DNA from: JBBRVW01 sp038246545
GTDB lineage: Bacteria; Actinomycetota; Actinomycetes; JACCUZ01
NCBI GenBank assembly: GCA_038246545.1
Contig: JBBRVW010000001.1
Coordinates: forward strand, 124,001 to 188,000
Reading direction: 5' to 3'
DNA: 64,000 nucleotides
The position numbers and the translations under genes were made by a program. This document shows, one piece after another, positions 19,466 through 27,311 of this stretch. The notes beneath the pieces were generated by a model that ran no database searches, was not told where the DNA came from, and saw only the letters and a program-made list of their open reading frames with translations. Positions within the stretch are counted from its first letter, which is position 1. Each line of letters starts with the position of its first letter.

Positions 19466-19819
19466 CGGACTCACAGTTCTTGGCCAGTGACAGCCCATGG
19501 AGCGGTCAAACAGCATGTCCCCGCCGGCGACCTGCCGCACCGTAGGAGTCCTGCACCCGCCCGGTACGCGTCCCCCCTCGCGCATCGAACGGTCGAAGGC
19601 CCGGCGCATCCCCCGGCGCCGGGCCTTCTGCAGCAGACCGCACCCACCTCCGGCAGGAGAACGCAAGGCGCCCGCCGCCGTTCCGGGGGGCTGGCCCGGC
19701 GACGGGCGCGTCGCCAGCGTCCTCCCTGCGGGCGCGAGATGGGTCGAGACACACCGTCGAGCGGTCGACGAGCTGGGGGCGGGTCCGGCCACCGAGGGGC
19801 GTGGCCGGGCCCGCTTCGC
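19466..19819. other. Gene-poor stretch with one strong hairpin (19595-19628)
   Basis: I see no credible gene in these 354 bases; the open frames crossing it have no family features and poor codon pattern. The one clear structure is a perfect 13-bp inverted repeat, GAAGGCCCGGCGC (19595-19607) with GCGCCGGGCCTTC (19616-19628), around an 8-base loop. A GC core flanked by AA and TT is the usual shape of an actinobacterial bidirectional terminator, so it probably served a gene now lost or the small gene at 19820. Confidence 0.5.
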
Positions 19820-20053
19820 CTACCCCCTCGGGACAGGCAGCCGGTTCACCGGCACGTACATCGACCAGAGCCGGTTTGCCTCGGCGTCCTGACGCCGGGC
19901 ACGTTCGACCCGGCGCTGGGCCAGGACCAGCTCGGTGCGGTGCTGGGCGGTCGACCTCGCCACCCGAAGCCGGGCGGCGGACCGGAGGACAGCCTCACGG
20001 GCGTCGCGGGCGGCGTCCTCCGGCGATCTGCTCGACTCGAACGCTGTCCGCAT
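19820..20053 (-). CDS. Small Arg-rich hypothetical protein
   Basis: Not recognised. The ATG at 20053 gives 77 residues, MRTAFESSRSPEDAARDA and onward, with a long amphipathic helix rich in Arg, Ala and Glu (residues 12-60) that could form a coiled coil, then WSMYVPVNRLPVPRG. A GGAGG element lies 12 bases upstream, and an A/T-richer stretch (around 20095-20120) before it could hold a promoter. It sits alone inside a decayed region, so it may be a remnant or a chance frame. Confidence 0.4.
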   Translation of the reverse strand: MRTAFESSRSPEDAARDAREAVLRSAARLRVARSTAQHRTELVLAQRRVERARRQDAEANRLWSMYVPVNRLPVPRG

Positions 20054-20243
20054 GATCGACAGAGTCCTCCGACCTGCCACCGGAGACCAGACCCAAGATC
20101 GTGAACAAATGATCACTCGCCGTCACGACTCAGGCGTCGAGGCGAACGGTCGGGGCGCCTCGGTCGCCAGACGGTCGCCGGCGGGTCGACCGCATGGGGC
20201 GCAGCGCCGGTGGGAGATCGGTGGCGGCGCCGTCGCGTCCCCG

Positions 20244-21152
20244 TCAGCGGCGGCGGTGCGCACCGGTGCCCTGCATGGCCGCGGCTGATGCAGCGAGGAC
20301 TACGCCCAAGGCGAGGACGCCGCAGACGAAGAGCACGGGCGCCCGGTCGAGGGTGAGGTGCCACGAGTAGTCGACCGGGTCGGCCTGATCCCGCCGACGA
20401 GACGCCGGCAGCGAGGAGTCCGCCGGGCCAGCAGTCGCGGTGTCCTCGCTCGACGTACTCGTCGGGACGGCCGGTGCAGGCTGTCCGGTCGTGGCGCCGT
20501 CGCCCCGGCCGCGAGCGGCAGCGGGCAGGACCGGGGTCGCGCTTGCGGCGGCGCCGGCGGTTCCGCCGTGACTGCGCGATCGGTGCTGCTTCTCCCCCCG
20601 CACCCGCACAGCGAGCGACCATCCCGACGGCCAGCTGGATGCCGCGTCCAGCACCGCTGAGGACGCGGTCGGACCGGGGGTGAGGGCCGCGGCCGGCTCG
20701 GCCGTGGACGGCGACGTCACCGTCGCCGGCGCCGCAGCACGTGGCGCGGGCACGACAGACGTCTCGCCGGGCGGCGGGCTCGAGGATGCGCCGACTCCCG
20801 CCTCGGTCGGCGTACCGGTCTCCGAAGCCGTCGTCGGGTCGGTGGTCAGGGTCGGCGGTCGGCGGTCGGCGGTCGGCGTCGTCGGGTCGGTCGTCGGCAC
20901 GGACGGCGGCGCACTCGACGCCGTAGCCGTCGGGGCGTCGGAGGTCGGCGGCGCGGACGATGCGGTCGTCGAGGCAGGTCAGGTCTCGGAGACCACCGCA
21001 CCGGGTGCGGAGGCGGGTTCGCGCTGGTGGACGAGCCCAGGCACCAGGACGCTCAACGCCAGACCACCGGCAGCCGCGCTGCCCAGCGCGGCGAGGGTTC
21101 GCGGAGGCCGCAGCGCTGCGCGCACCTGGTTCCGCCCCCCGTGCCTGCCCAT
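20244..21152 (-). pseudogene. Pro/Thr-rich membrane-anchored surface protein split by an in-frame TGA
   Basis: From the ATG at 21152 the product starts MGRHGGRNQVRAALRPPRTL, followed by a hydrophobic segment (LAALGSAAAGGLALSVLVPGL) like a signal anchor. A TGA at 20979-20981 interrupts the frame after SAPGAVVSET. The same frame then continues for 240 codons of Pro, Thr, Ser and Ala-rich low complexity, ending in a second hydrophobic helix (APVLFVCGVLALGVVLAASA) and a basic tail HRRR. The matching style on both sides of the stop indicates one former gene for a stalk-like surface protein. No catalytic domain is seen. Either the stop is a real nonsense mutation or a sequence error. Confidence 0.5.
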
Positions 21153-21473
21153 GGCGCGATGGTTCCCGGCGCGGGGCAACTGATGCACGCGAAAAGCTGG
21201 CCGCACTCCTGGTCAACGCCCGACCACGGTGAGCCAACCCGTGCCTTCTCGCCAGGCCGCGCTGCTCGTTGTCACTCGTCGGGCTGATCTGCGACTCAGC
21301 GTGTGGTCCCGAGTGGGAGCGTGCACTCACGTTGGCCCGTGCGATCGCACATGCCTGCCTTGGTCGGTCGCGCAGTCAGGCCCAGCGCGAGCCGGAGCAT
21401 CTCATCTCACCCCGGGACTTCCCTCCCGGAAGCCCTTCGGTCTCCGTGTCACTACGCCGGGTCGACGCCCCCG

Positions 21474-21590
21474 GGTGATCCGTCAGCTGGTGCTGTTGAC
21501 GGGTGATCCCGCCGAGGCGGAGGACGTGACGCATGAGGCGTTTGCGCGTGCTGCCCGAGAGGTCGGGCTGCACCTGCGGTTGCCGACCGA
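21474..21590 (+). pseudogene. ECF sigma factor fragment (region 2 only)
   Basis: The frame reads VIRQLVLLTGDPAEAEDVTH then EAFARAAREV, which matches sigma region 2 of RpoE/SigE-type factors (a LLTGD, AEAEDV, QEAF pattern). No start codon with a ribosome-binding site is near and region 4 is absent; after about 40 residues the sequence merges into the end of the TetR gene on the other strand. It appears to be a sigma-factor gene cut by arrival or rearrangement of the TetR module. Confidence 0.55.
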
Positions 21591-21617
21591 GCACCGTGTA
21601 CGGCTGCGCCTGTGGGA

Positions 21618-22259
21618 TCAGAGCAGGGCGTTCTCGATGGTGGTGGCGACGAAGCGAGTGTACCGGCGCGGGGACCACCCACTGCGCACCGCCAGGAGGT
21701 CGTACATCTCGGGCGACGAGACCGCGAACAGGACGTCGGTTGCCTCGATGCGGGTGACGCCGGGACGAAGATGTCCCGCGTCGGCGAGGAAGCGGGCGTT
21801 GGCTCGCATGCGTCGCAACCGATCGGCATCCAGGTCATCGACCAGCTTCCGCATGGTGGGGTCGAGCACGGCCGCGTCACGCAGCAGCCCGAGGATCGGC
21901 GCGACTCGGGGCGCCACCTCGCCTGCCAGCTCCGCCCAGCCCCTCACCACGTCCCGGGGGTCTGGCATGTTGCGCAAATGATCTGAGCGGTCCTCAGCCG
22001 GGATGGTCCCGGCGCCGAGGAGGGCGCGGGTACGCAGCTCTCGGACGAGTCCTGGTTTGCCGCCGAACCGCTTGTAGACGGTCTCAGGTGAGACTCCGGC
22101 CGCCTCGGCGATGCCGGTGACCGTCGCCGCGGCGTACCCCTGGGTCAAGAACAGCTCTTGTGCGGCGCCCAGGACGGCGCCCCGCCGCTGTTCGGCTAGC
22201 CGTCTGCGTCGCGATGCGTCGTACTGCCGGACCTTGACCTGTGGGCTCAACCGGGTCAT
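21618..22259 (-). CDS. TetR family transcriptional regulator
   Basis: About 213 residues. The N-terminal helix-turn-helix is canonical: RRGAVLGAAQELFLTQGYAA, then VTGIAEAAGVSPETVYKRFGGKPGLV. The C-terminal ligand domain is divergent, so the effector is unknown. I place the start at the ATG at 22259; a GTG six codons earlier would put the coding sequence inside the operator. It is divergent from a SnoaL-like and an NmrA-like gene across 48 bases holding a perfect dyad. The likely job is repression of these genes and of itself until a small molecule is bound. Confidence 0.9.
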   Translation of the reverse strand: MTRLSPQVKVRQYDASRRRRLAEQRRGAVLGAAQELFLTQGYAAATVTGIAEAAGVSPETVYKRFGGKPGLVRELRTRALLGAGTIPAEDRSDHLRNMPDPRDVVRGWAELAGEVAPRVAPILGLLRDAAVLDPTMRKLVDDLDADRLRRMRANARFLADAGHLRPGVTRIEATDVLFAVSSPEMYDLLAVRSGWSPRRYTRFVATTIENALL

Positions 22260-22270
22260 CCTCGCTATTG

Positions 22271-22288
22271 GATACACATCACTGTATC
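22271..22288. promoter_or_regulatory. Probable TetR operator between divergent genes
   Basis: GATACA (22271-22276) and TGTATC (22283-22288) form a perfect inverted repeat with a 6-base spacer, in the A/T-rich gap between the TetR gene and the SnoaL-like gene. Position and symmetry are typical for an autoregulatory TetR site. It lies about 20 bases before the SnoaL-like ATG, whose ribosome-binding site is GGAGGG at 22298-22303, so binding would block both directions. Confidence 0.7.
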
Positions 22289-22307
22289 TAAATTATCGGA
22301 GGGCAGT

Positions 22308-22721
22308 ATGGAACACGCAGCCTTCGCGCTCAGGCTCAGGGACGCGACCAACAGCAGGGACGTCGCGGAGGTGGTGGCGTGCTTCGCCGAGGACTATGCC
22401 AACCAGACACCCGCCCACCCGGCTCGCGGGTTCACCGGCAGGGGCCAGGTCCGTCGCAACTGGAGTCAGATCTTCGCCGCCTTACCCGACCACACCGCCA
22501 CCCTCGTCGCATCGGCGCAGCAGGGCGACACGGTGTGGACCGAGTGGGAGATGCGGGGCACCCGCGCCGACGGCACACCGCACCGGATGTGTGGACCCAT
22601 CATCTTCACCGTGCGGGACGGGCTTGCGTGCGCGGCCCGGTTCTACCTCGAACCAGTCGACGACCCGACGGCCGTGAGCGCCGACGCGGAGGTAGCCGTG
22701 GAGCGGATGCTGCGGCAATGA
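22308..22721 (+). CDS. SnoaL-like (NTF2-fold) protein
   Basis: 137 residues with the small cone-shaped NTF2-like pattern: an N-terminal helix with LRDATNSRDVAEVVACFAEDY, then GRGQVRRNWSQIFAALPDHTA, and beta strands WTEWEMRGTRADG and IIFTVRDGLACAARFYLEP. Families with this fold include polyketide cyclases, isomerases and ligand-binding proteins, so the reaction is not predictable. GGAGGG precedes the ATG by 4-5 bases. Its TGA overlaps the ATG of the NmrA-like gene, so the two are translated together under the divergent TetR regulator. Confidence 0.82.
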   Translation: MEHAAFALRLRDATNSRDVAEVVACFAEDYANQTPAHPARGFTGRGQVRRNWSQIFAALPDHTATLVASAQQGDTVWTEWEMRGTRADGTPHRMCGPIIFTVRDGLACAARFYLEPVDDPTAVSADAEVAVERMLRQ

Positions 22722-23458
22722 TCCTGGTCGCCGGCGGGACAGGCCGCCTCGGATCGCGCGTGGTCGAGCTTCTCACGGCGCGCGGCGCGTCGGTGCGCGC
22801 CCTGAGCCGACACTCGGACGGAGACCTGCGCGCCATCGCCGACCAGGCCCTGGACGGGGTCTCGGTCGCCGTGTCCTGCGTCACCGGGTTTCCTCGGCAG
22901 CCACCGGCCCGCGTCGACAGAGATGGCAACATCGCGTTCATCGACGCAGCCGCACGTGCCGGCGCCGCCGTGGTCCTGGTGTCGGTGCTGGGCGCCTCTC
23001 CGGACAGTCCCATGGAGCTGTTCAGGATGAAATACGTCGCCGAGGAGCACCTGCGTCGCAGTGGAGCCCCATGGACGATCATCCGCCCGGACGCGTTCGA
23101 AGAGACGTGGGTGGAGATCCTCGAGCAGACAGCGGGGCGTCGTCATCGACCCCTGGTGTTCGGGCGGGGAGACAACCCCTTCGCGTGGACGCCGGTCCAC
23201 GCCGTCGCCGCCGAAGTCGTGCGAGCCACCCTCGACCCGGACCTGCGCACCCAGACCATCGACGTCACCGGCACCGACCCCCGCACCCTGGAGCAGCTCG
23301 CTCGAGGCGTGATGCTGGACCACGGGTGGCAAGGTCTGCCGCGACACGTTCCACGGGCTGCCCTGCACGTCATGGCCCTCGCACCCGGACAACCGGGACG
23401 CATGGCCAGGGCCTCACTGGCCATGGACACCCTCACCGCGCCGGCCAACGCGTCCTGA
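22718..23458 (+). CDS. NmrA-like NAD(P)-binding protein (atypical SDR)
   Basis: 246 residues starting MILVAGGTGRLGSRVVELL, the GxxGxxG nucleotide-binding turn of atypical short-chain dehydrogenases. Further features are ALSRHSDGD after strand 2, VVLVSVLGASPDSP after strand 4, a K-Y-x-x-E element (MKYVAEEHLRRSGAPWTIIRP) and a C-terminal substrate region. Relatives are NADPH sensors, quinone or flavin reductases and isoflavone-reductase-like enzymes. The ATG overlaps the preceding stop. With the SnoaL-like protein and TetR it looks like a small stress or detoxification module. The substrate is unknown. Confidence 0.85.
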   Translation: MILVAGGTGRLGSRVVELLTARGASVRALSRHSDGDLRAIADQALDGVSVAVSCVTGFPRQPPARVDRDGNIAFIDAAARAGAAVVLVSVLGASPDSPMELFRMKYVAEEHLRRSGAPWTIIRPDAFEETWVEILEQTAGRRHRPLVFGRGDNPFAWTPVHAVAAEVVRATLDPDLRTQTIDVTGTDPRTLEQLARGVMLDHGWQGLPRHVPRAALHVMALAPGQPGRMARASLAMDTLTAPANAS

Positions 23459-23703
23459 CCACGGACTCGTTCGGCGCTGAGGGCACGGCTGGCGTGGACG
23501 GCCGAGGGTGTCAGGGGCCGCGTCTGGAAGGTCACGTCGCACTGCCAAGCCACTGGGAACTGGTCAGAGGGATGGCACGAGCCGGGCCCGTCGCACCGGC
23601 CACTGCTCGAAGCGGTGGCGGGGCAGCCCCTCGTCCCTCGGCTTACCGCGCGGCAGCGACGCACGGCTCCCACTAACGAGAGTTCAGCGATAGCGCGCTG
23701 CTG

Positions 23704-24430
23704 CTACTGCGGAGGAAGCCAGTCGCCGGCTTGGAAGACCTCGAGGCCGAGCGCTCAAAGCCGTTTGACGTGACCGCCGAGCCGTGCGACGAACGCCTCA
23801 CAAGGATCGCGGTCGATGCACCACGCAGACTCCGCAAACGCGCACAACCCGGGGATACAGCTTCTGCTCCATCTGGCGAGGCGTGGAGACGAACTCGGTC
23901 CACATCTGACACTGACAACCGGGCACTCGCTGTCGCGCTCGGTCCGAGAGACCGGCCGGCATCGGGTCATAGCTGTAGACCGTCGCCAGATCCAGGATCG
24001 GTGGTCCCCCCGCGACTTCCCGTGTCCGGTCGTCGCTCTGATGCCGGTAGAGGTACGTGTGGCTCTCCGGTGTCAGAATCACGTCGAGTCCTGCCTCGGC
24101 AGCGACGACCCCACCGGAGTCGCCGCGCCAGGACATCATCGTGGCGCCCGCTGGCAGCCCGCCTTCGAGAAGCTCATCCCATCCCACCAAGCGACGCCCG
24201 CGATCGGACAGATCGTCAGCCATCTGTCGGATCACCCAGCTCGTCAGCTCGTCTTCGGAAGCGAGGCCGAGGGCCAGCATCGTGGCTTGCGCCGAATCGC
24301 TCGCCCGCCACTCGTCCTCCGGGCACTCGTCGCCGGATGTGGATGAATGTGCTCGGAAAGATCTCGAGGACTTCGTCCAGCACGTTGGCATAGGGCGCGA
24401 CCGGCCGACTCAGCGACACCAACGTGGCGG
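23704..24430 (-). pseudogene. Remnant of GH20 beta-N-acetylhexosaminidase
   Basis: Read leftward, one frame gives ANVLDEVLEIFPSTFIHI; a frameshift near 24340 follows; a second frame gives GDECPEDEWRAS, VGWDELLEGGLPAGATMMSW, ILTPESHTYL and CQMWTEFVSTPRQMEQKLYP. A further shift is followed by DRDPCEAFVARLGGHVKRL and an end at the TAG at 23704. These are the second half of a GH20 hexosaminidase, including the catalytic Asp-Glu pair in GDE. The N-terminal half is missing and there are at least two frameshifts, so the gene is inactive. It would once have removed N-acetylglucosamine from chitin or cell-wall sugars. Confidence 0.8.
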
Positions 24431-24682
24431 TAGGCCCCAGGTGGGGTCAGCGGTCCGTCAGGTCCGACCCCTGCGCATCGTTGGTGTCGCCCGGTGGTTC
24501 GCGCACCGGTGGTTCCGTGGCGGGTGCCGCCTTCCTGCGCGGGCCGCACTTCACGGCTGGGGAGATTCAGCGGGGAGTCAGCCCCCGCGGCGCATCATCA
24601 CGCCACGGGGCGCCGGGCGCGCCCACCAGCGGAAGGACCGCACCATGGCCGCGCACCTCGCTCGCCCCGAAGGAACGGTCCG

Positions 24683-26590
24683 ATGACGGCCGTACCGGCA
24701 CTGACCGCTCGCCGGCTGCGCCTCGCCGCCGCCGTCGTCGTCCTGGTCGTGGCCGCTGCCGTGGTCCACGCGAGGCAGACCTCCTCGGCGCCGGCGGCGA
24801 AGCCGCGGGTGGCCAGCGCCGAGGTCGGCACGGTCACGGTGACCGTCGGAGGGGTGGGCCGCATCGTCCCCTCCGGCACTTTGGCGACCGTCGCCCCCGC
24901 CTCGGCCTCCAGCGGCTCCGCGACCGGCGCCGGCGGTGGGGGCGGTGCCACGCCGGCGACCACCGACGCGTTGTTCCCCCGGGCGGGCGGCACCGTCGCG
25001 CGAGTCCTGGTCAAGCCCGGCCAGACCGTCGTCGCGGGCCAGCCGCTGGCCGTCGTGGACGACGCCGGGGTCGCGTCGAGCGCCCGGCAGCAGGCCGAGC
25101 AGGACGTCGCGGCCGCCGGCATCGCGCTGGCCCGCGCCCGCAGCCCGCTGACCCCGGCCGACGTCAGCGCCCTCTCGTTCGAGGTACGCCGGGCGCGGGC
25201 CGACCTCGAGGCGCTGCGCGGCGGGACCTCCCGCGACCGCGCCCGGGCCCAGCGCGTCGCCCGTCAGAACGTGACGCAGGCCGCCCGCCGGCTGCACCTC
25301 GTGCAGCACCCACGCACCGCCGCCGACATCGCGGCCGCCGCCGCCGAGCTGAGCCGCGCCGAGGCCGACCTCGCCGCACTCGTCGACCCACCGCCGCCCC
25401 CGGCACCGTCGGCCCTCGCGGCGGGTCAGGCAGCGGTGACCGCGGCCCGCGCCCGGCTGGCCGCCCTCACCGGCCCACCGGACCCCGCCGCCGTGAGCGC
25501 CGCCCGCGCCGAGATCGCCAAGGCGGAGGCCGATCTCGCGGCCGTCCGGGCGCAGAACCCTCCGGCGACGCCTGGTGAGCTTGCGTCCGCCACAGCGGCC
25601 CGGGACGCCGCGCAGGCCCGGCTCGACAGCCTGCTCGGGCCGCCTGCCCCCGCCGAGGTGGCGGCCGCAGACGCCGACGTCCGCAAGGCCGAGGCCGACC
25701 TCGTCGCGCTGCAGACTCCCACGCCGGCGCCGTCAGCAGCTGCCGTCGCGGCCGCCCGCGCCGCGGTGGGCTCCGCCCGCGCCAAGCTGGCCAACCTGCG
25801 CCGCCCACCGCCGGCAGCTGACGTCGCCGTCGCCCGCCTGGAGCTGACCCGGGCGCGGGCAGACCTGCAGACCCTGCGGTCGGGTCCCTCCGCGACGGCG
25901 CTGGCCGCGGCGCAAGCCCAGGTCGCCAGTGCACGGACCCGGCTCGCCGACCCGACCAACCCGCGCGACATCGAGGTCGCGTCGGTCGGTCTCGACACGG
26001 CCGGCACCCGGCTGGCCGCCGCCCGGCTCACGGAGAGCCTGCTCACTGTCCGCGCCGTCGCGGACGGGACCGTCACCAACCTGCTGACCCGACGCGGCTC
26101 CCCCGTCGACCCGACGACGCCGGTGGCGACCGTCAGCAACCTCGCGCGGCTGGCGGTGGACATCGACATCAGCGAGTTCGACGCCGCCCAGGTCCAGGCC
26201 GGCATGCCCGCGGTGCTGCGGGTGGACGCACTCGGGACCAGTGCCTTCAGGGGCACCGTCCAGTACGCCTCGCCCACCGGCACCGACAACGGTGGCGTGG
26301 TGACCTTCCCCGTCCGGGTCACGCTGTCCCAGGCCGACGGGCTCAAGGCCGGCATGAACGTCAGCGTCCGCATCGTCGTCGACCAGCGCCGGGACGTCGT
26401 CCAGGTGCCGCTCGAGGCGATCCAGCGCCGCGGCAACGGCAAGGCCGAGGTCACCGTCCTCAGTCACGGCCGGACGGTGCGGCGCACGGTGTCGATCGGG
26501 CTGGCCAGCAACAAGTCGGTCGAGGTCGTCGACGGCCTGCGCGCGGGCGAGAAGGTCGTGCTGCCCAAGGGTGGCGGCGGCGGTGCCTAG
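24683..26590 (+). CDS. Membrane-fusion-type adaptor of an ABC exporter, with about five 55-residue coiled-coil repeats
   Basis: 635 residues. After MTAVPALTARR comes one membrane anchor (LRLAAAVVVLVVAAAVVHA), then a lipoyl-like segment (FPRAGGTVARVLVKPGQTVVAGQPLAVVDD). Residues from about 158 to 430 are Ala-rich helices arranged as about five tandem units of 55 residues; most contain an RAxADLxAL-type helix, and proline-rich turns (GPPDPA, GPPAPA, RRPPPAA) mark the joins. The second lipoyl half (TVRAVADGTVTNLLTRRGSPV), a beta-barrel and a membrane-proximal domain finish the protein. GAAGGAA precedes the ATG by 8 bases. Usual adaptors have one long hairpin; this repeated design is distinctive. 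It precedes the ATPase and permease genes. Confidence 0.88.
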   Translation: MTAVPALTARRLRLAAAVVVLVVAAAVVHARQTSSAPAAKPRVASAEVGTVTVTVGGVGRIVPSGTLATVAPASASSGSATGAGGGGGATPATTDALFPRAGGTVARVLVKPGQTVVAGQPLAVVDDAGVASSARQQAEQDVAAAGIALARARSPLTPADVSALSFEVRRARADLEALRGGTSRDRARAQRVARQNVTQAARRLHLVQHPRTAADIAAAAAELSRAEADLAALVDPPPPPAPSALAAGQAAVTAARARLAALTGPPDPAAVSAARAEIAKAEADLAAVRAQNPPATPGELASATAARDAAQARLDSLLGPPAPAEVAAADADVRKAEADLVALQTPTPAPSAAAVAAARAAVGSARAKLANLRRPPPAADVAVARLELTRARADLQTLRSGPSATALAAAQAQVASARTRLADPTNPRDIEVASVGLDTAGTRLAAARLTESLLTVRAVADGTVTNLLTRRGSPVDPTTPVATVSNLARLAVDIDISEFDAAQVQAGMPAVLRVDALGTSAFRGTVQYASPTGTDNGGVVTFPVRVTLSQADGLKAGMNVSVRIVVDQRRDVVQVPLEAIQRRGNGKAEVTVLSHGRTVRRTVSIGLASNKSVEVVDGLRAGEKVVLPKGGGGGA

Positions 26591-27311
26591 CTCGAGCCCG
26601 GTCATCGAGCTGACCGACGTCACCAAGTCGCACCGCGTCGGCGAGCTGTCCGTCCGCGCGCTCGATGGCGTGAGCCTCGTGGTGCGGGAGGGCGAGTACG
26701 TCGCCGTCACAGGCCCGTCCGGCTCGGGCAAGACGACCCTGCTGTCGATCCTCGGGTGCCTCGACCGTCCGAGCACCGGGTCGTACCGGCTGGTGGGCGA
26801 CGAGGTGGCCGGTCTCGACGAGACGGTGCGGGCGCGACTGCGCGGGCGGCGGATCGGCGTGGTGTTCCAGGCGTACAACCTGCTGCCCCGCTCCACGGCG
26901 TACGAGAACGTCGAGCTGCCGCTGGTGTACGCCGGCATCTCCGCCCGCCGGCGGCCGCCCCTCGTCCTGGCCGCCCTGGAGCAGGTGGGGCTCGGCGCGC
27001 GAGCCCGGCACCGGCCCGGGCAGATGTCCGGCGGTGAGCAGCAGCGGGTCGGCATCGCCCGGGCGCTCGTGGCCGGACCCGCGCTGCTGCTCGCCGACGA
27101 GCTCACCGGGAACCTGGACAGCAAGAGCGCGGGGGACGTCCTCGCCGTCCTCGACCAGGTGCACGCCGAGGGGACGACCATCGTGGTGATCACCCACTCC
27201 GACGACGTCGCGGACCGCGCGTCGCGCAGACTGCGGATCAGCGACGGTGTGCTCGTCGGCGACCAGGCGCGCGACCAGACCCTGACGTCAGGCCCGGTGG
27301 CCTCGCCGTGA
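26583..27311 (+). CDS. MacB/LolD-type ABC exporter ATPase
   Basis: About 242 residues. The order is typical of the MacB-type ATPase group: VIELTDVTKSHRVGELSVRALDGVSL, Walker A GPSGSGKTT, the ILGCLDRPSTGSY element, signature MSGGEQQRVGIARAL and Walker B LLLADELTGNLDS. The Walker B neighbour is DEL where the family almost always has DEP; the catalytic Glu is kept. The GTG at 26583 overlaps the end of the adaptor gene, and another GTG four codons earlier is possible. The stop overlaps the permease start. It would power the mechanotransmission exporter formed with its neighbours. Confidence 0.9.
   Translation: MPSSSPVIELTDVTKSHRVGELSVRALDGVSLVVREGEYVAVTGPSGSGKTTLLSILGCLDRPSTGSYRLVGDEVAGLDETVRARLRGRRIGVVFQAYNLLPRSTAYENVELPLVYAGISARRRPPLVLAALEQVGLGARARHRPGQMSGGEQQRVGIARALVAGPALLLADELTGNLDSKSAGDVLAVLDQVHAEGTTIVVITHSDDVADRASRRLRISDGVLVGDQARDQTLTSGPVASP

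Noticed and set aside
19238..19792. A 184-codon minus-strand frame in the decayed island
   Set aside because: It reads through PAP2 remnant in only part of its length and otherwise lacks any protein pattern or ribosome-binding site.
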